Position numbers and translations under genes: made by a program
Shown here: in pieces, positions 1-9,281 of the stretch
Position numbering within the stretch: the stretch's first letter is position 1
Layout of the letters: every line of letters begins with the position of its first letter
The notes under the pieces: generated by a model
Databases searched by the model: none
Told to the model about the DNA's origin: nothing
Seen by the model: the letters and a program-made list of their open reading frames with translations, nothing else
Source: Amycolatopsis aidingensis
GTDB taxonomy: Bacteria; Actinomycetota; Actinomycetes; Mycobacteriales; Pseudonocardiaceae
DNA: 64,000 nucleotides
NCBI RefSeq assembly: GCF_018885265.1
Contig: NZ_CP076538.1
Coordinates: forward strand, 5,430,001-5,494,000
Direction: 5' to 3'

Positions 1-763
1 CTGAGCCATCAGCCTCGAACAAACCACGCAGGAAGGCTGCGTACACCGCCCCGTCGTTGGTCTCGCGAATGGCGGCGGGCACACGCGGCGTCCATCCCTT
101 ACCGGTGTGATCCACGCCAGGGAGGTCTTTGGCGAACCCTGCCGCAGTCCACCACTTCGCGAGCCGGACCGACTGAATACTGACCTCGTGATAGCCGGCA
201 CGCGGGGTGATCGCTGGTTCAAGTCCGAACAGCTCCTTCGACAGCACGCTCAGCCGGGCGATCACATCCAGGTCTGTGTCGGCGACACAGAGCCGGATCC
301 CCTTGGCATGCAGGCTACCGTCACCCATGAAGTAGCCGACCAGTTCGGCGAGGTGCTCATCGACGGCCTCGGGGACCTGGACGTTCCGGTCGCCGGCGTA
401 GTTGGCCTGGTCCAAAACGGGCAACGAAACCCGCCGTGGTTCACCGACCAGACCGTTCAGCTGAATCGGTACGACATCCGATGCCTCGATGTCGGCGAGC
501 CGCTTCCACACCCAGGCACCGGTAACCGGGTCGACGATCTTGACCCGATGGGCGAGTGTGCCCTGAATCCGGTAACCGCCGTCGGTCACGATGCGGCGCG
601 TCGGTTCCTCACCATTGATGAAGAACCTCGTCGCCGAGCGAGGTCCATCGTCGGTCGAGACGGTCACGTCCAGGTCCTGCCACCGGTCACCGTAAGGGTC
701 GCCCAGTTCCGAAAGCCGGGTCAGACCCCGATCGGTAGTCACCATCGTGTCGCCGGTCAGGCA
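1..763 (-). other. Intein with LAGLIDADG homing endonuclease, inserted in NrdJ (partial)
   Basis: Reading in the nrdJ frame, the host motif LAPTG is followed directly by CLTGDTMV, a splicing block A with Cys1 at 763-761. Block B follows at intein residues 68-74 (GTLAHRV, with T69 and H72). The two LAGLIDADG helices are seen at intein residues 141-149 (LVGYFMGDG) and 244-254 ([11 protein letters not shown], positions 34-2). Between them the protein has the expected alpha/beta endonuclease character. The reading frame is open throughout, so the element looks intact as far as it can be seen. The C-terminal splicing blocks (HN and the +1 residue, expected to be Thr) are outside the window. Confidence 0.93.
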
Positions 764-2419
764 GCCGGTCGGAGCCAATACGCTGGCCTGGGCGTTGCGC
801 CAGCCGTGCTGGCCGCCGATCTCGATGCCCCGCTGCCACTCCTTGGTGGCAAGGTCGCGCACCGCGACGTCGTTGACATGCATCGTCCGGATCTCGTCGT
901 TGGCCGCGGCGTGCTTGCGCATGATCCGCTGATGCGCCTTGGCATTGCGGGCATAACCCTCGTACGGCCCGACGGCGGCGGCCAGCTCGGCGGACCTCCG
1001 GTAGGACACGCCGGTCATCAGCGAGGTGATGGCCGCGGCCAGCGCGCGCCCGTCCGGGGAGTCATAGGCATGCCCGGTGGCCATCAGCAGCGCACCCAGG
1101 TTCGCGTAACCGATACCGAGCTGCCGGAACTTCCGGGTGGTGTCGCCGATCTCCTCGGTCGGGAAGTCCGCGAAGCAAATGGAGATGTCCATCGCGGTGA
1201 TCACGAACTCCACGGCCCTTGCGAACAGCCCGGCGTCGAACGTGCCGTCCTCGCCGAGGAACTTCATCAGGTTCAGCGAGGCGAGGTTGCAGCTGGAGTT
1301 GTCCAGATGAAGGTATTCCGAGCAGGGATTGGATGCGGTGATCCGGCCGGATTCCGGGCAGGTGTGCCAGTCGTTGATCGTGTCGTCGTACTGCAGGCCG
1401 GGGTCGGCGCACTCCCATGCCGCCTTGGCCATCGAGCGGAACAGCGGTTTGGCTTCCACCTCCTCGACGACCTCACCGGTCAGCCGGGCGCGCAGGCCGA
1501 ACTTTCCCTCCGCCTCCACGGCCCGCATGAACTCATCGGAGACCCGCACCGAGTTGTTCGCGTTCTGGTACTGCACCGAGCTGATGTCCGCGCCGCTGAG
1601 GTCCATGTCGAACCCGGCGTCGCGCAGCACGCGGATCTTCTTCTCCTCGCCGGCCTTGGTCTGGATGAACTCCTCGATATCGGGATGGTCCACATCGAGC
1701 ACGACCATCTTGGCCGCGCGCCGGGTGGCGCCGCCCGACTTGATGGTGCCCGCGGAGGCGTCGGCGCCGCGCATGAAGGAGACCGGCCCGGACGCGGTGC
1801 CGCCGGAGGAAAGCAGTTCCCGCGAGGAGCGGATCCGGGAAAGGTTGAGGCCAGCGCCGGAACCCCCCTTGAAGATCAGCCCCTCCTCCCGGTACCAGTT
1901 GAGGATCGACTCCATGTTGTCGTCCACGGCGAGGATGAAGCAGGCGGACACCTGTTGCTTGGACGGCGTGCCGACGTTGAACCATACCGGCGAGTTGAAG
2001 CTGAACACCTGGTGCAGCAGCATCCAGGTCAGCTCGTGCTCGAAGATCTCGGCGTCGGCCTTGGTGGCGAAGTAGCCATGCCGGTTACCTGCGTCCACAT
2101 AGGTCCGCACCACGCGGTCGATCAGCTGGCGCAGGCTGTGCTCGCGCTCCGGCGTGCCGAGCGCACCACGGAAATACTTGCTCGCCACGATGTTGGTGGC
2201 GTTGACCGACCAGGACTCGGGGAACTCCACACCGTACTGCTCGAAATTCACCGTGCCGTCGCGCCAGTTCGTCATCACGACGTCCCGGCGGGCCCAGGTC
2301 ACCTCGTCGTAGGGGTGCACTCCCTCGGTGGTGAACACGCGCGCCAGGCTCAGCCCGCGCTTACGACGCTTTCCACCCTTGCCTGCGGCTTCCGTTTCGG
2401 CCCCGATGGTTTCCGTCAT
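1..2419 (-). CDS. nrdJ: Vitamin B12-dependent (class II) ribonucleotide reductase, intein-interrupted, 3' end outside window
   Basis: The enzyme reduces ribonucleotides to deoxyribonucleotides using adenosylcobalamin. The first 552 residues are a normal NrdJ N-terminal half: they include [20 protein letters not shown], the [10 protein letters not shown] region, [20 protein letters not shown] and end at SVLAPTG. In the family this continues as T-I-G/S, but here residue 553 is the first Cys of an intein that runs to the window edge. The gene starts with ATG at 2419, whose ATGA overlaps the nrdR stop, so the two genes are probably translationally coupled. No cobalamin riboswitch is visible ahead of the operon; control by NrdR is likely. 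The remaining intein and the C-extein lie upstream of position 1. Confidence 0.93.
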   Translation of the reverse strand, partial: MTETIGAETEAAGKGGKRRKRGLSLARVFTTEGVHPYDEVTWARRDVVMTNWRDGTVNFEQYGVEFPESWSVNATNIVASKYFRGALGTPEREHSLRQLIDRVVRTYVDAGNRHGYFATKADAEIFEHELTWMLLHQVFSFNSPVWFNVGTPSKQQVSACFILAVDDNMESILNWYREEGLIFKGGSGAGLNLSRIRSSRELLSSGGTASGPVSFMRGADASAGTIKSGGATRRAAKMVVLDVDHPDIEEFIQTKAGEEKKIRVLRDAGFDMDLSGADISSVQYQNANNSVRVSDEFMRAVEAEGKFGLRARLTGEVVEEVEAKPLFRSMAKAAWECADPGLQYDDTINDWHTCPESGRITASNPCSEYLHLDNSSCNLASLNLMKFLGEDGTFDAGLFARAVEFVITAMDISICFADFPTEEIGDTTRKFRQLGIGYANLGALLMATGHAYDSPDGRALAAAITSLMTGVSYRRSAELAAAVGPYEGYARNAKAHQRIMRKHAAANDEIRTMHVNDVAVRDLATKEWQRGIEIGGQHGWRNAQASVLAPTGCLTGDTMVTTDRGLTRLSELGDPYGDRWQDLDVTVSTDDGPRSATRFFINGEEPTRRIVTDGGYRIQGTLAHRVKIVDPVTGAWVWKRLADIEASDVVPIQLNGLVGEPRRVSLPVLDQANYAGDRNVQVPEAVDEHLAELVGYFMGDGSLHAKGIRLCVADTDLDVIARLSVLSKELFGLEPAITPRAGYHEVSIQSVRLAKWWTAAGFAKDLPGVDHTGKGWTPRVPAAIRETNDGAVYAAFLRGLFEADGS

Positions 2420-2955
2420 GTCTTCTCCCCGCTCCGCGCGCGCGACTCGCGCTGCTCTGTGTCCTCCGGCTCGCCGTCCTGCGGCGCGCTGTCCGATTCG
2501 GCCGAGCCGGCAATGGCCTCGCGTAGATCCGCGATTTCCTTTTCGAAGTCCTCGATCGAGGAGAAGGAGCGGTAGACACTCGCGAAGCGCAGGTACGCGA
2601 CCCCGTCGAGTTCCCGGAGCGGACCCAGAATGGCCAGCCCGACCTCGTGGCTCGGAATCTCCGCGACCCCGGCCGAGCGGATCGACTCCTCCACCCGTTG
2701 CGCGAGCTGCTGCAACGCGTCATCGTCGACCGGACGGCCCTGGCAGGCGCGACGCACTCCCCGAACCACCTTGTCCCTGCTGAACTGTTCGGTGACCCCG
2801 GAGCGTTTGACCACGGCGAGCACCATGGTCTCCGAGGTCGTGAACCGGCGCCCACACTCGGAGCAGGAGCGACGGCGCCGGATGGCCTGCCCTTCGTCGA
2901 CCTCCCTGGAGTCGACGACCCGGGAGTCGGCATGGCGGCAGAACGGGCATCGCAT
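2416..2955 (-). CDS. nrdR: Transcriptional repressor NrdR
   Basis: NrdR is the nucleotide-sensing repressor of ribonucleotide reductase genes. The 179-residue protein has the N-terminal zinc ribbon with Cys3, Cys6, Cys31 and Cys34 (MRCPFC and SCSECG), followed by an ATP-cone domain at about residues 46-136 ([20 protein letters not shown] onward). The C-terminal 40 residues are acidic and variable. It is the first gene of the nrdR-nrdJ pair and overlaps nrdJ by four bases. A CTACATGTAG palindrome about 160 bases upstream of its start resembles an NrdR box, which would give autoregulation. Confidence 0.96.
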   Translation of the reverse strand: MRCPFCRHADSRVVDSREVDEGQAIRRRRSCSECGRRFTTSETMVLAVVKRSGVTEQFSRDKVVRGVRRACQGRPVDDDALQQLAQRVEESIRSAGVAEIPSHEVGLAILGPLRELDGVAYLRFASVYRSFSSIEDFEKEIADLREAIAGSAESDSAPQDGEPEDTEQRESRARSGEKT

Positions 2956-3112
2956 CCGCCCATCACCTTCCTCTCCGCGTCGGACTCACGACGGGCCGCA
3001 CCGGACCGGCCATTCCGCCCGGCCCGTGGCCACCCGGTGGGCAACGCGTGCAGCTGTGGACAACTACTGCAATCCTACCCCAACCTATGGACCAACTACT
3101 AAGGTGTAACTA

Positions 3113-3122
3113 CTACATGTAG
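3113..3122. promoter_or_regulatory. Probable NrdR box upstream of nrdRJ
   Basis: CTACATGTAG is a perfect 10-bp palindrome flanked by AC/GT-like bases, close to known actinobacterial NrdR boxes (consensus ACACTAYATGTAGTGT-like). NrdR usually binds two boxes about three helical turns apart; a degenerate partner may be centred near 3086 (CCTATGG), but it is weak. The position, in the nrdR-chiZ intergenic region, fits control of the nrdRJ operon. Confidence 0.55.
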
Positions 3123-3221
3123 GGGTTGACCTTAAGCCGACCCTCGCGGCCGCGCAACGGCAGAACGACAGATCCCACGACCAGGTGAGGCTACCCACCC
3201 GCCAGCCGACTGCCACCGACC

Positions 3222-3812
3222 TCATCGACCGAACTCACCTAGCCCGCCATCGGCGAGACCGGGTTGATAGGGCACGGCGAGCGGGGTCCCCGCCGGCACC
3301 GGCGCTCCGGTGAGCCCGTTCAGTTCCTGGATCCGCCGGATGACCGCACCGAGCTCACTGTCCGGGGCGAACCGGGCCGCGACGTCCCACAACGTCTCAC
3401 CCGGAGCGACGGCCACCAGCGTGGTCTCCGTGGGCACCGGGGCCGCGCCACCCACCCCCTCGGCGAGCAGCCCGAGCCCGGCCACTCCGATTCCGGTGGC
3501 AATCGCCAGCGCGACCAGCCATGGCCACCGCCGCGGCACCCTGCGCGGTGCGCAATCGGCCACCGGCGGCATCCGGCGGCCCGCCACCACGCGGGTACGG
3601 GTCGGTGGCCGCCGCGACTCGCCGCGACGGCGCCGCGCGGGCACACCGGCGCGCACCGGGCGCGCACCGACCCGGCGGCCCGGCTCGACCCGGGCGCCAC
3701 CGGGGGCGACGGGTTCGTCCAGGGGCAGTACATCGTCTCGGGGTACGTCGCCCCTGGCATCCTGGGCGGCAGCACCCACGGCACCTCCTGCACGGTCCAC
3801 GACCAGCGACAT
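3222..3812 (-). CDS. LysM-domain membrane protein, ChiZ-like SOS cell-division protein
   Basis: The 196-residue protein has a basic, Arg/Pro-rich cytoplasmic N-terminus, one membrane segment (about WPWLVALAIATGIGVAGLGL) and an extracytoplasmic C-terminal LysM domain (TLVAVAPGETLWDVAARF to the end), which binds peptidoglycan. The place between nrdR and lexA, divergent from lexA, is that of M. tuberculosis Rv2719c (ChiZ), an SOS-induced inhibitor of division. Two near-consensus SOS boxes lie upstream (3852-3867 and 3868-3883), in agreement. ATG 3812 is preferred over GTG 3815 because the GGAGG ribosome site is then six bases away. The enzymatic activity claimed for ChiZ cannot be judged here. 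Confidence 0.82.
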   Translation of the reverse strand: MSLVVDRAGGAVGAAAQDARGDVPRDDVLPLDEPVAPGGARVEPGRRVGARPVRAGVPARRRRGESRRPPTRTRVVAGRRMPPVADCAPRRVPRRWPWLVALAIATGIGVAGLGLLAEGVGGAAPVPTETTLVAVAPGETLWDVAARFAPDSELGAVIRRIQELNGLTGAPVPAGTPLAVPYQPGLADGGLGEFGR

Positions 3813-3851
3813 CACGGCCTCCTCCGGCTCTCGGTCGAGAGCTCGACCAGA

Positions 3852-3883
3852 TCGAACACTCGTTCTATCGAACGCCCGTGCGA
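3852..3883. promoter_or_regulatory. Two adjacent LexA (SOS) boxes upstream of the chiZ-like gene
   Basis: TCGAACACTCGTTCTA (3852-3867) keeps the full GAAC-N4-GTTC core of the actinobacterial SOS box. TCGAACGCCCGTGCGA (3868-3883) follows directly and has one mismatch in the second half-site. They lie 40-70 bases upstream of the divergent LysM gene, so that gene should be DNA-damage inducible. Confidence 0.8.
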
Positions 3884-4012
3884 ATGTGTACCACCTGACA
3901 CCGACAAAATCGAGTAGCCGGGATCGGGGCGTCGTGTCGGCCCAGCCGAGTGGAACCGTCCCGACCAGGGAACTCGAAGGGTGGAAAACACCTGAACGAC
4001 ACGGCGTGTCGG

Positions 4013-4052
4013 TCGAACAGGTGTTTGAAATCCCCCGCTCGGGGGCTAACGT
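4013..4052 (+). promoter_or_regulatory. lexA promoter with overlapping SOS box
   Basis: TCGAACAGGTGTTTGA (4013-4028) matches TCGAAC-N4-GTTCGA with one mismatch. A possible -35 (TTGAAA, 4025-4030) overlaps its right half, and a possible -10 (TAACGT, 4047-4052) follows with 16-base spacing. LexA bound here would cover the -35, as expected for autorepression. Confidence 0.75.
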
Positions 4053-4103
4053 CGGAGATCAGAACGGTGGGCCCACACCGAACGAACCGGAAGGCGGTGC
4101 CGC

Positions 4104-4841
4104 ATGGCCGAGAACAAGCGTGGCAAGGGTGGCAAGCTCCGCCCGCTGCCGGAGGTAGCCCCTCCCATTCCCGACCTGACCGAGGATCCCGATGACAGCC
4201 TGACCGTACGCCAGCAGCAGGTGCTGGAGGTGATCAGGGCCTGGGTCGACCGCTTCGGCTACCCGCCGAGCGTACGGGAGATCGGCGAGGCTGTCGGGCT
4301 GAACTCCACCTCCTCGGTGTCGCACCAGCTCCGTGCGCTGCAGCGCAAGGGCTACCTGCGGCGCGACGCCAACCGGCCGCGCGCGGTCGGCGTGCTCACC
4401 GCGCATGCGGACCCGGCGGGCGTGGTGCCGGTGGCACCCGCGCCCGCGGATGCCGAGCAACTGCCGCAGCCCGCGTTCGTGCCGCTGGTCGGGCGCATCG
4501 CGGCTGGTGGTCCGGTGCTGGCCGAGCAGGCCATCGAGGATGTCTTCCCGCTGCCGAAGGACATCGTCGGCGAGGGCGAGGTGTTCCTGCTCAGCGTCAC
4601 CGGTGACTCGATGATCGACGCCGCGATCACGGATGGCGACTGGGTGGTGGTCCGGCAGCAGCCGACCGCGAACAACGGCGAGATCGTGGCCGCGATGATC
4701 GAGGGCGAGGCCACGGTCAAGACGTTCAAGCGCACGGATGAGCACGCCTGGCTGATCCCGCAGAACGAGGCCTACGAGCCGATCCCGGCCGATGACGCGA
4801 CCATCCTGGGCAAGGTGGTGGCGGTGTTGCGCCGACTGTGA
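4104..4841 (+). CDS. lexA: LexA SOS repressor
   Basis: LexA represses the DNA-damage regulon and self-cleaves when RecA is activated. The 245-residue protein has a winged helix-turn-helix (about residues 33-97, with [20 protein letters not shown]), the Ala134-Gly135 cleavage site in RIAAGGP, and the protease dyad Ser169 (GDSM) and Lys206 (TVKTF). A GGAAGG ribosome site precedes the ATG. All catalytic elements are present and the length is normal for actinobacteria. The SOS box overlapping its promoter indicates autoregulation. Confidence 0.97.
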   Translation: MAENKRGKGGKLRPLPEVAPPIPDLTEDPDDSLTVRQQQVLEVIRAWVDRFGYPPSVREIGEAVGLNSTSSVSHQLRALQRKGYLRRDANRPRAVGVLTAHADPAGVVPVAPAPADAEQLPQPAFVPLVGRIAAGGPVLAEQAIEDVFPLPKDIVGEGEVFLLSVTGDSMIDAAITDGDWVVVRQQPTANNGEIVAAMIEGEATVKTFKRTDEHAWLIPQNEAYEPIPADDATILGKVVAVLRRL

Positions 4842-4879
4842 GCACGGACCGCCGGCGGTGACTCAGCGCCAGCGACGGC

Positions 4880-5956
4880 TCAGCGGCGGCGGAGCTTGTC
4901 GATGCCGAACACGAGGGCCAGTGCCACCGCGAGCGCCACGGCGACGGCGGGCAGGGTGGGCAGTCCCTCCTCGGCGTCAGGGTCCTGCTCAGCGGCCTCG
5001 GCTTCCGCGGCGGGTGCGGCGGCCGCGGTCCCGGCCGTACCGGCGGCGCCAGGGTCGGCATCGCGGGCGGTGACCAGTGCACTCGCACCGGACACGGCCT
5101 GCACCGGCTGACCGACACCCTCGCTCGCGGAGAGCAGGCTGCCCTCCGGGTCGAAGGCGATCGCCTCGCCCTGCCGTTGTTCCGGCAGCGGTATCCGCAG
5201 CGGCTCCCGCCGCAGGGCGGCGAGCACGTCGCCGTCCGGTGCCGGGTAGAGGTAGGCGTCGGTATAGGTGCGCAGGGCGTACACCGTCCCGTCCACACTC
5301 GCCGCCGCCCCCGTGACCAGGGTCGAGCCCATCGCGCCCACCGGTCCGCCCGGTGTGTCGGTGCCCTCGATCCGCAACGAGCCGACGTGCTCCAGCTTGG
5401 TGGGACCCGGGCTGGCGAGTTCTCCGGACGGCCGGTAGACCTCGGCCTTGCCCAGCACGTGCTTGGTGATCACGTGCGGGGTACCGGCGCGATCCAGCAG
5501 CAGGGCCTCGGCGTCGTGCTGCCCATCCGGGTAGGTCAGCCGGTACAGGGTGGCGCCACCCTCCGGCGAGACCGCGTGCAGCGCGATCGTCTCCCTGCGC
5601 TTGTCGTTGTCCCCGGTGTCGGACAGCCACAAGGTGCCATCGGCCGCGCGCGCCATGTCCTCGACGTCGAAGGGGTCGGTCGGGTCGGTGATCACCCGCT
5701 GTACCCGGCAGTCATGGCCGAGCACGAACACCTCGATCCGGGTGCCGCCGTCGTTGACGGCGTACCAGTGGTCCTGGTCGGCGGCCAGCCCGGACAGCTC
5801 GGCCAGCCGCTGGTCCCGGATCGTGCACAGGGTCTCGGTCCCCGGCACCGCCGCCGTCGCGGCGGGCGTGAACATCATCGTGCCGATGCCCACCGCCATC
5901 GCACCCACCATCGCGCCAAGCCGCCCGTGCCGTTCCACGGGCATCACCGTACTCAT
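4880..5956 (-). CDS. Secreted, membrane-anchored beta-propeller-like protein
   Basis: The 358-residue product has a signal-like N-terminus (hydrophobic stretch to PAATAA), a central body with repeated strand patterns such as WYAVNDGG, GTLWLSDTGDN and EVYRPSGEL typical of NHL/phytase-like propellers, an Ala/Glu-rich linker and a C-terminal membrane helix followed by KLRRR. It probably sits outside the membrane, held by the C-terminal helix; no LPXTG sortase motif is present. The function is unknown. It is the last gene in the run miaA-dapF-hflX, 43 bases after hflX, and converges on lexA. ATG 5956 was chosen because the longer frame runs into hflX. Confidence 0.65.
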   Translation of the reverse strand: MSTVMPVERHGRLGAMVGAMAVGIGTMMFTPAATAAVPGTETLCTIRDQRLAELSGLAADQDHWYAVNDGGTRIEVFVLGHDCRVQRVITDPTDPFDVEDMARAADGTLWLSDTGDNDKRRETIALHAVSPEGGATLYRLTYPDGQHDAEALLLDRAGTPHVITKHVLGKAEVYRPSGELASPGPTKLEHVGSLRIEGTDTPGGPVGAMGSTLVTGAAASVDGTVYALRTYTDAYLYPAPDGDVLAALRREPLRIPLPEQRQGEAIAFDPEGSLLSASEGVGQPVQAVSGASALVTARDADPGAAGTAGTAAAAPAAEAEAAEQDPDAEEGLPTLPAVAVALAVALALVFGIDKLRRR

Positions 5957-5999
5957 CACGGGCGCCGAGCCGGTGCGGACCCGCGGGCACGGCCGTGGG

Positions 6000-7433
6000 T
6001 TATCCCGGTACGCCGCCCGCCTCGTACTCCCGCAGCGCCGCGGCCAGGTCGGGGTGCACCCTGGCCCGCAACCTGGTGCCCTCGGGCGTGTGCTCCTCGG
6101 CGAGCACCTCACCATCGGCGTGTGCGCGGGCCACCAGCTCGCCACGCGCGTACGGCACGACCACATCCACCATCGCCTCGGGCCGGGGCAGCCGGTCGGC
6201 GACAGCCTCGACCAGGGCCTCGATACCCAGTCCGGAGCGGGCGGAGACGATCAGCGCGCCTGGGAGCTGATGCCGCAGCCTGGCCAGGGTGAGCTGGTCG
6301 GCCGCATCCGCCTTGTTGATCACCAGCAGTTCCGGGGGCAACGGCTCCACCCGGCTGGCGGTGATCTCGCCGAGCACCGCACGCACGGCGTTCACCTGCT
6401 CCTCAGGGGCCGGGTCCGAGCCGTCCACCACATGCAGCAGCAGGTCGGCGTCGGCCGCCTCCTCCAGCGTGGAGCGGAAGGCGTCCACCAGCTGGTGTGG
6501 CAGGTGCCGGACGAAGCCGACCGTGTCGGTCAGCGTGTAGGTGCGCCCGTCCGGCGTCGCCGCCTTGCGGGTGGTCGGGTCCAGGGTGGCGAACAACGCG
6601 TCCTCCACCAGCACGCCGGCGCCGGTGATCGCGTTCAGCAGGCTCGACTTGCCCGCGTTGGTGTACCCGACGATGGCGACGCTTGGCACCTCGTTGGCCA
6701 GCCGCCTGCCGCGCTTGGTCTCCCTGATGGTGTCCATCGAGGCGATCTCGCGGCGCAGCTTGGCCACCCGTTTGTTGATCCGCCTGCGGTCGGTCTCCAG
6801 CTTCGTCTCACCTGGTCCGCGCAGGCCCACGCCGCCGTTGCCGCCACCGGCGCGGCCACCGGCCTGCCGGGACAGCGAGGTACCCCAGCCGCGCAGGCGC
6901 GGGATCAGGTACTGCAGCTGGGCCAGCTCGACCTGCGCCTTGCCCTCACGGGAACGCGCGTGCTGGGCGAAGATGTCCAGGATCAGGGCGGTCCGGTCGA
7001 TCACCTTGACCTTGAGCTTCGCCTCGAGCTGCCGCAGCTGGCCGGGGGAGAGCTCACCGTCGCAGATCACCGTGTCCGCCCCGGTGGACAGCACCACATC
7101 CGCCAGCTCGCGCACCTTGCCCGAGCCGACGTAGGTAGCCGGGTCCGGCCGGTTCCGGCGCTGCACCAAGCCTTCGAGTACCTCCGAGCCCGCGGTCTCG
7201 GCCAGCCTGGCCAGTTCGGCGAGGGAGGCCTCCGACTGCGCGGCGGTGCCCTCGGTCCATACCCCCACGAGCACGACTCGCTCCAGTTGGAGTTTGCGGT
7301 ACTCGACTTCGGTGACGTCGTCGAGTTCGGTGGAGAGCCCGGCGACACGGCGCAGCGAAGCGCGATCCTCGAGTTCCAGCTCGCCTGCGGACGGCTCGCT
7401 CTCGGACAGGTCTCTGTGTGTCAGTTCCGTCAT
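6000..7433 (-). CDS. hflX: GTPase HflX
   Basis: HflX is a ribosome-associated GTPase that splits stalled or stressed ribosomes. The 477-residue protein has the N-terminal HflX domain (RRNRPDPATYVGSGKVREL), the glycine-rich linker (QAGGRAGGGNGGVGLRGPGE) and the GTPase domain: G1 GYTNAGKS at residues 256-263, G3 DTVGF at 303-307 and G4 NKAD. ATG 7433 begins MTELTHRD; a longer frame exists but adds a non-conserved leader. It follows dapF by 114 bases. Confidence 0.95.
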   Translation of the reverse strand: MTELTHRDLSESEPSAGELELEDRASLRRVAGLSTELDDVTEVEYRKLQLERVVLVGVWTEGTAAQSEASLAELARLAETAGSEVLEGLVQRRNRPDPATYVGSGKVRELADVVLSTGADTVICDGELSPGQLRQLEAKLKVKVIDRTALILDIFAQHARSREGKAQVELAQLQYLIPRLRGWGTSLSRQAGGRAGGGNGGVGLRGPGETKLETDRRRINKRVAKLRREIASMDTIRETKRGRRLANEVPSVAIVGYTNAGKSSLLNAITGAGVLVEDALFATLDPTTRKAATPDGRTYTLTDTVGFVRHLPHQLVDAFRSTLEEAADADLLLHVVDGSDPAPEEQVNAVRAVLGEITASRVEPLPPELLVINKADAADQLTLARLRHQLPGALIVSARSGLGIEALVEAVADRLPRPEAMVDVVVPYARGELVARAHADGEVLAEEHTPEGTRLRARVHPDLAAALREYEAGGVPG

Positions 7434-7509
7434 CGTGCTTTCATCGTCCCACGATTTCCGGGAATCGCCGAGCCAGTTATTGCGCCGGACACCGAACGGC
7501 CACGGGAAT

Positions 7510-7524
7510 GTCACGTAGCGTGAC
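7510..7524. promoter_or_regulatory. Small perfect palindrome in the dapF-hflX gap
   Basis: GTCACGTAGCGTGAC is a 6-bp inverted repeat around a 3-base centre, 24 bases downstream of the dapF stop and 77 bases upstream of the hflX start. It could be an operator for hflX or a short hairpin. No known regulator site is recognised. Confidence 0.3.
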
Positions 7525-7547
7525 CATGAAGGGCGGCGAGGGCCCGC

Positions 7548-8369
7548 TCAGTGCGCGGCCCACCACGCCTCGTCCAGCTCTCCCCTGGCGACCATCTCGG
7601 CTGGCCCGGTGAGCGTCGCGACCCCGGTCTCGACGGCCACCTCGACCACCCCGCCGGGTACCTCGACCGTGCAGCGCCCGGTATCGGTGCCGCGCAGGTG
7701 CAGGGCCGCCGCCACCACGGCCACGGTCCCGGTGCCGCAGGACCGGGTCTCGCCCACACCACGCTCGTACACCCGCATCCGCAGCATGCCCTCGCCCACC
7801 GAGTTGACGAACTCCAGGTTCACCCCTTCGGGGAAGAAGTCCCGGTCGAACACCGGTTGCTCGCGCAGGTCCAGCCCGGCGACCTCGGTGTCCATGAACG
7901 ACACCAGATGCGGGTTCCCGACATCCACCGCGACACCGGAGAACTCGTTGTCGCCGACCGCGGTGACCGAACTGCCCACGATCCGCGACTCTCCCATATG
8001 GACGGTAACCGACCGGTCCGGGTGCACCAGCACCCGCCGGTCGCCTGCCCTGCTGCCCACCACGAACTCGGTCGCGGTGACCAGCCCGGCGTCCACCAGG
8101 TAGCGCGCGAACACCCGCACGCCGTTGCCACACATCTCGGCGAGGGAACCATCGGCGTTGCGGTAGTCCATGAACCACTCCCCCGCGGACTCCACACCCA
8201 GCGCCGCGGGACGGGTCACCCTGAGCACGCCATCGGCACCGAGTCCCTGCCTGCGGTCACACAGCGCCGCGACCCGCGTCGGCGTCAGGTCCAACCGTCC
8301 GGCCGCGTCCGGCAGCACCACGAAGTCGTTCTGCGTGCCATGCCCTTTGCGGAACTCGATGCCACCCAT
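7548..8369 (-). CDS. dapF: Diaminopimelate epimerase
   Basis: DapF converts LL- to meso-diaminopimelate for lysine and peptidoglycan synthesis. The 273-residue protein carries both catalytic cysteines: Cys80 in MCGNGVR and Cys211 in ETRSCGTGT. The N-terminus (FRKGHGTQNDFVVLPD) and YRNADGS motif are standard. It starts nine bases after miaA ends and belongs to the miaA-dapF-hflX gene run. Confidence 0.97.
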   Translation of the reverse strand: MGGIEFRKGHGTQNDFVVLPDAAGRLDLTPTRVAALCDRRQGLGADGVLRVTRPAALGVESAGEWFMDYRNADGSLAEMCGNGVRVFARYLVDAGLVTATEFVVGSRAGDRRVLVHPDRSVTVHMGESRIVGSSVTAVGDNEFSGVAVDVGNPHLVSFMDTEVAGLDLREQPVFDRDFFPEGVNLEFVNSVGEGMLRMRVYERGVGETRSCGTGTVAVVAAALHLRGTDTGRCTVEVPGGVVEVAVETGVATLTGPAEMVARGELDEAWWAAH

Positions 8370-8378
8370 GCGAACAGA

Positions 8379-9281
8379 TTACGGGCCGAGCGCCGCGCGC
8401 ACCCGCTCGGCCAGGTCCGGTTCCGCCCCGTCGAACCAGTGGATCCGCCGGTCCCGCCGGAACCAGGAACGCTGCTTGCGCACGAACCGCCGGGTGGCGG
8501 TCACCGTCGCCGCGGCAGCGGCCGCGAAGTCACCCTCCCCGTCCAGCTCGGCCAGTACCTGCTGGTACCCGAGCGCCCTGGAGGCCGTGCGACCGGACCG
8601 CAGCCCCCGCGCCTCCAGCGTGCGCACCTCGGCCACGAGACCCTGCTCGAACATCCGCCGCACCCGCTGCTCCACCCGGTTGTCCAGCTCGGTCACGCCC
8701 CGGTCGACGCCGATCATGCGGGTGCCGTACCGGGGCTCCCCCGGGCGGGGGAGATTCGCGGAGAAGGGTCGGCCGGTGAGTTCGATGACCTCCAGCGCTC
8801 GCACGACCCGGCGAATGTTGGAAGGCAGGATGGCGGCCGCCGCGTCCGGGTCCAGCCGGGCCAGCCTTTCGTGCAGCACCCCGGCGCCGGCCTCGGCAGC
8901 CTCGGCCTCCAGTGCGGCGCGTACCTCCGGGTCGGTGCCGGGGAACCGCAGGTCGTCGAGGACGGCCTGGATGTACAGCCCGGAGCCGCCGACCAGCACC
9001 GGCACCCTGTCCGCGGCCAGCAGCCGCTCGATCTCGGCGCGGGCCTGCCGCTGGTAGGCGGCCACCGAGGCGGTCTCGGTCACCTCCAGCACGTCCAGCA
9101 GGTGGTGTGGCACTCCGCGGCGTTCCAGCGGGGTGGCCTTGGCGGTGCCGATGTCCATCCCCCGGTACAGCTGCATGGCGTCGGCGTTGATCACCTCCCC
9201 GCCGAGGTCGAGCGCGAGCCGCACGCCGAGGTCGGTCTTGCCGGTCGCGGTGGGCCCCACGACGGCGATCGGGCGGCTCAT
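8379..9281 (-). CDS. miaA: tRNA dimethylallyltransferase
   Basis: MiaA attaches the dimethylallyl group to A37 of tRNAs that read U-starting codons; MiaB (at 37.4-38.8 kb in this window) then adds the methylthio group. The 300-residue protein has the P-loop GPTATGKT (residues 9-16), DAMQLYRGMDIGTAK, VGGSGLYIQAVL and the C-terminal RKQRSWFRRD. The ATG at 9281 overlaps the stop of the preceding gene (ATGA), indicating coupling. Confidence 0.97.
   Translation of the reverse strand: MSRPIAVVGPTATGKTDLGVRLALDLGGEVINADAMQLYRGMDIGTAKATPLERRGVPHHLLDVLEVTETASVAAYQRQARAEIERLLAADRVPVLVGGSGLYIQAVLDDLRFPGTDPEVRAALEAEAAEAGAGVLHERLARLDPDAAAAILPSNIRRVVRALEVIELTGRPFSANLPRPGEPRYGTRMIGVDRGVTELDNRVEQRVRRMFEQGLVAEVRTLEARGLRSGRTASRALGYQQVLAELDGEGDFAAAAAATVTATRRFVRKQRSWFRRDRRIHWFDGAEPDLAERVRAALGP

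Noticed and set aside
107..2575. Open frame of 822 codons on the + strand
   Set aside because: It lies antisense to nrdJ and nrdR, whose proteins are fully recognisable. Its product shows no domain.
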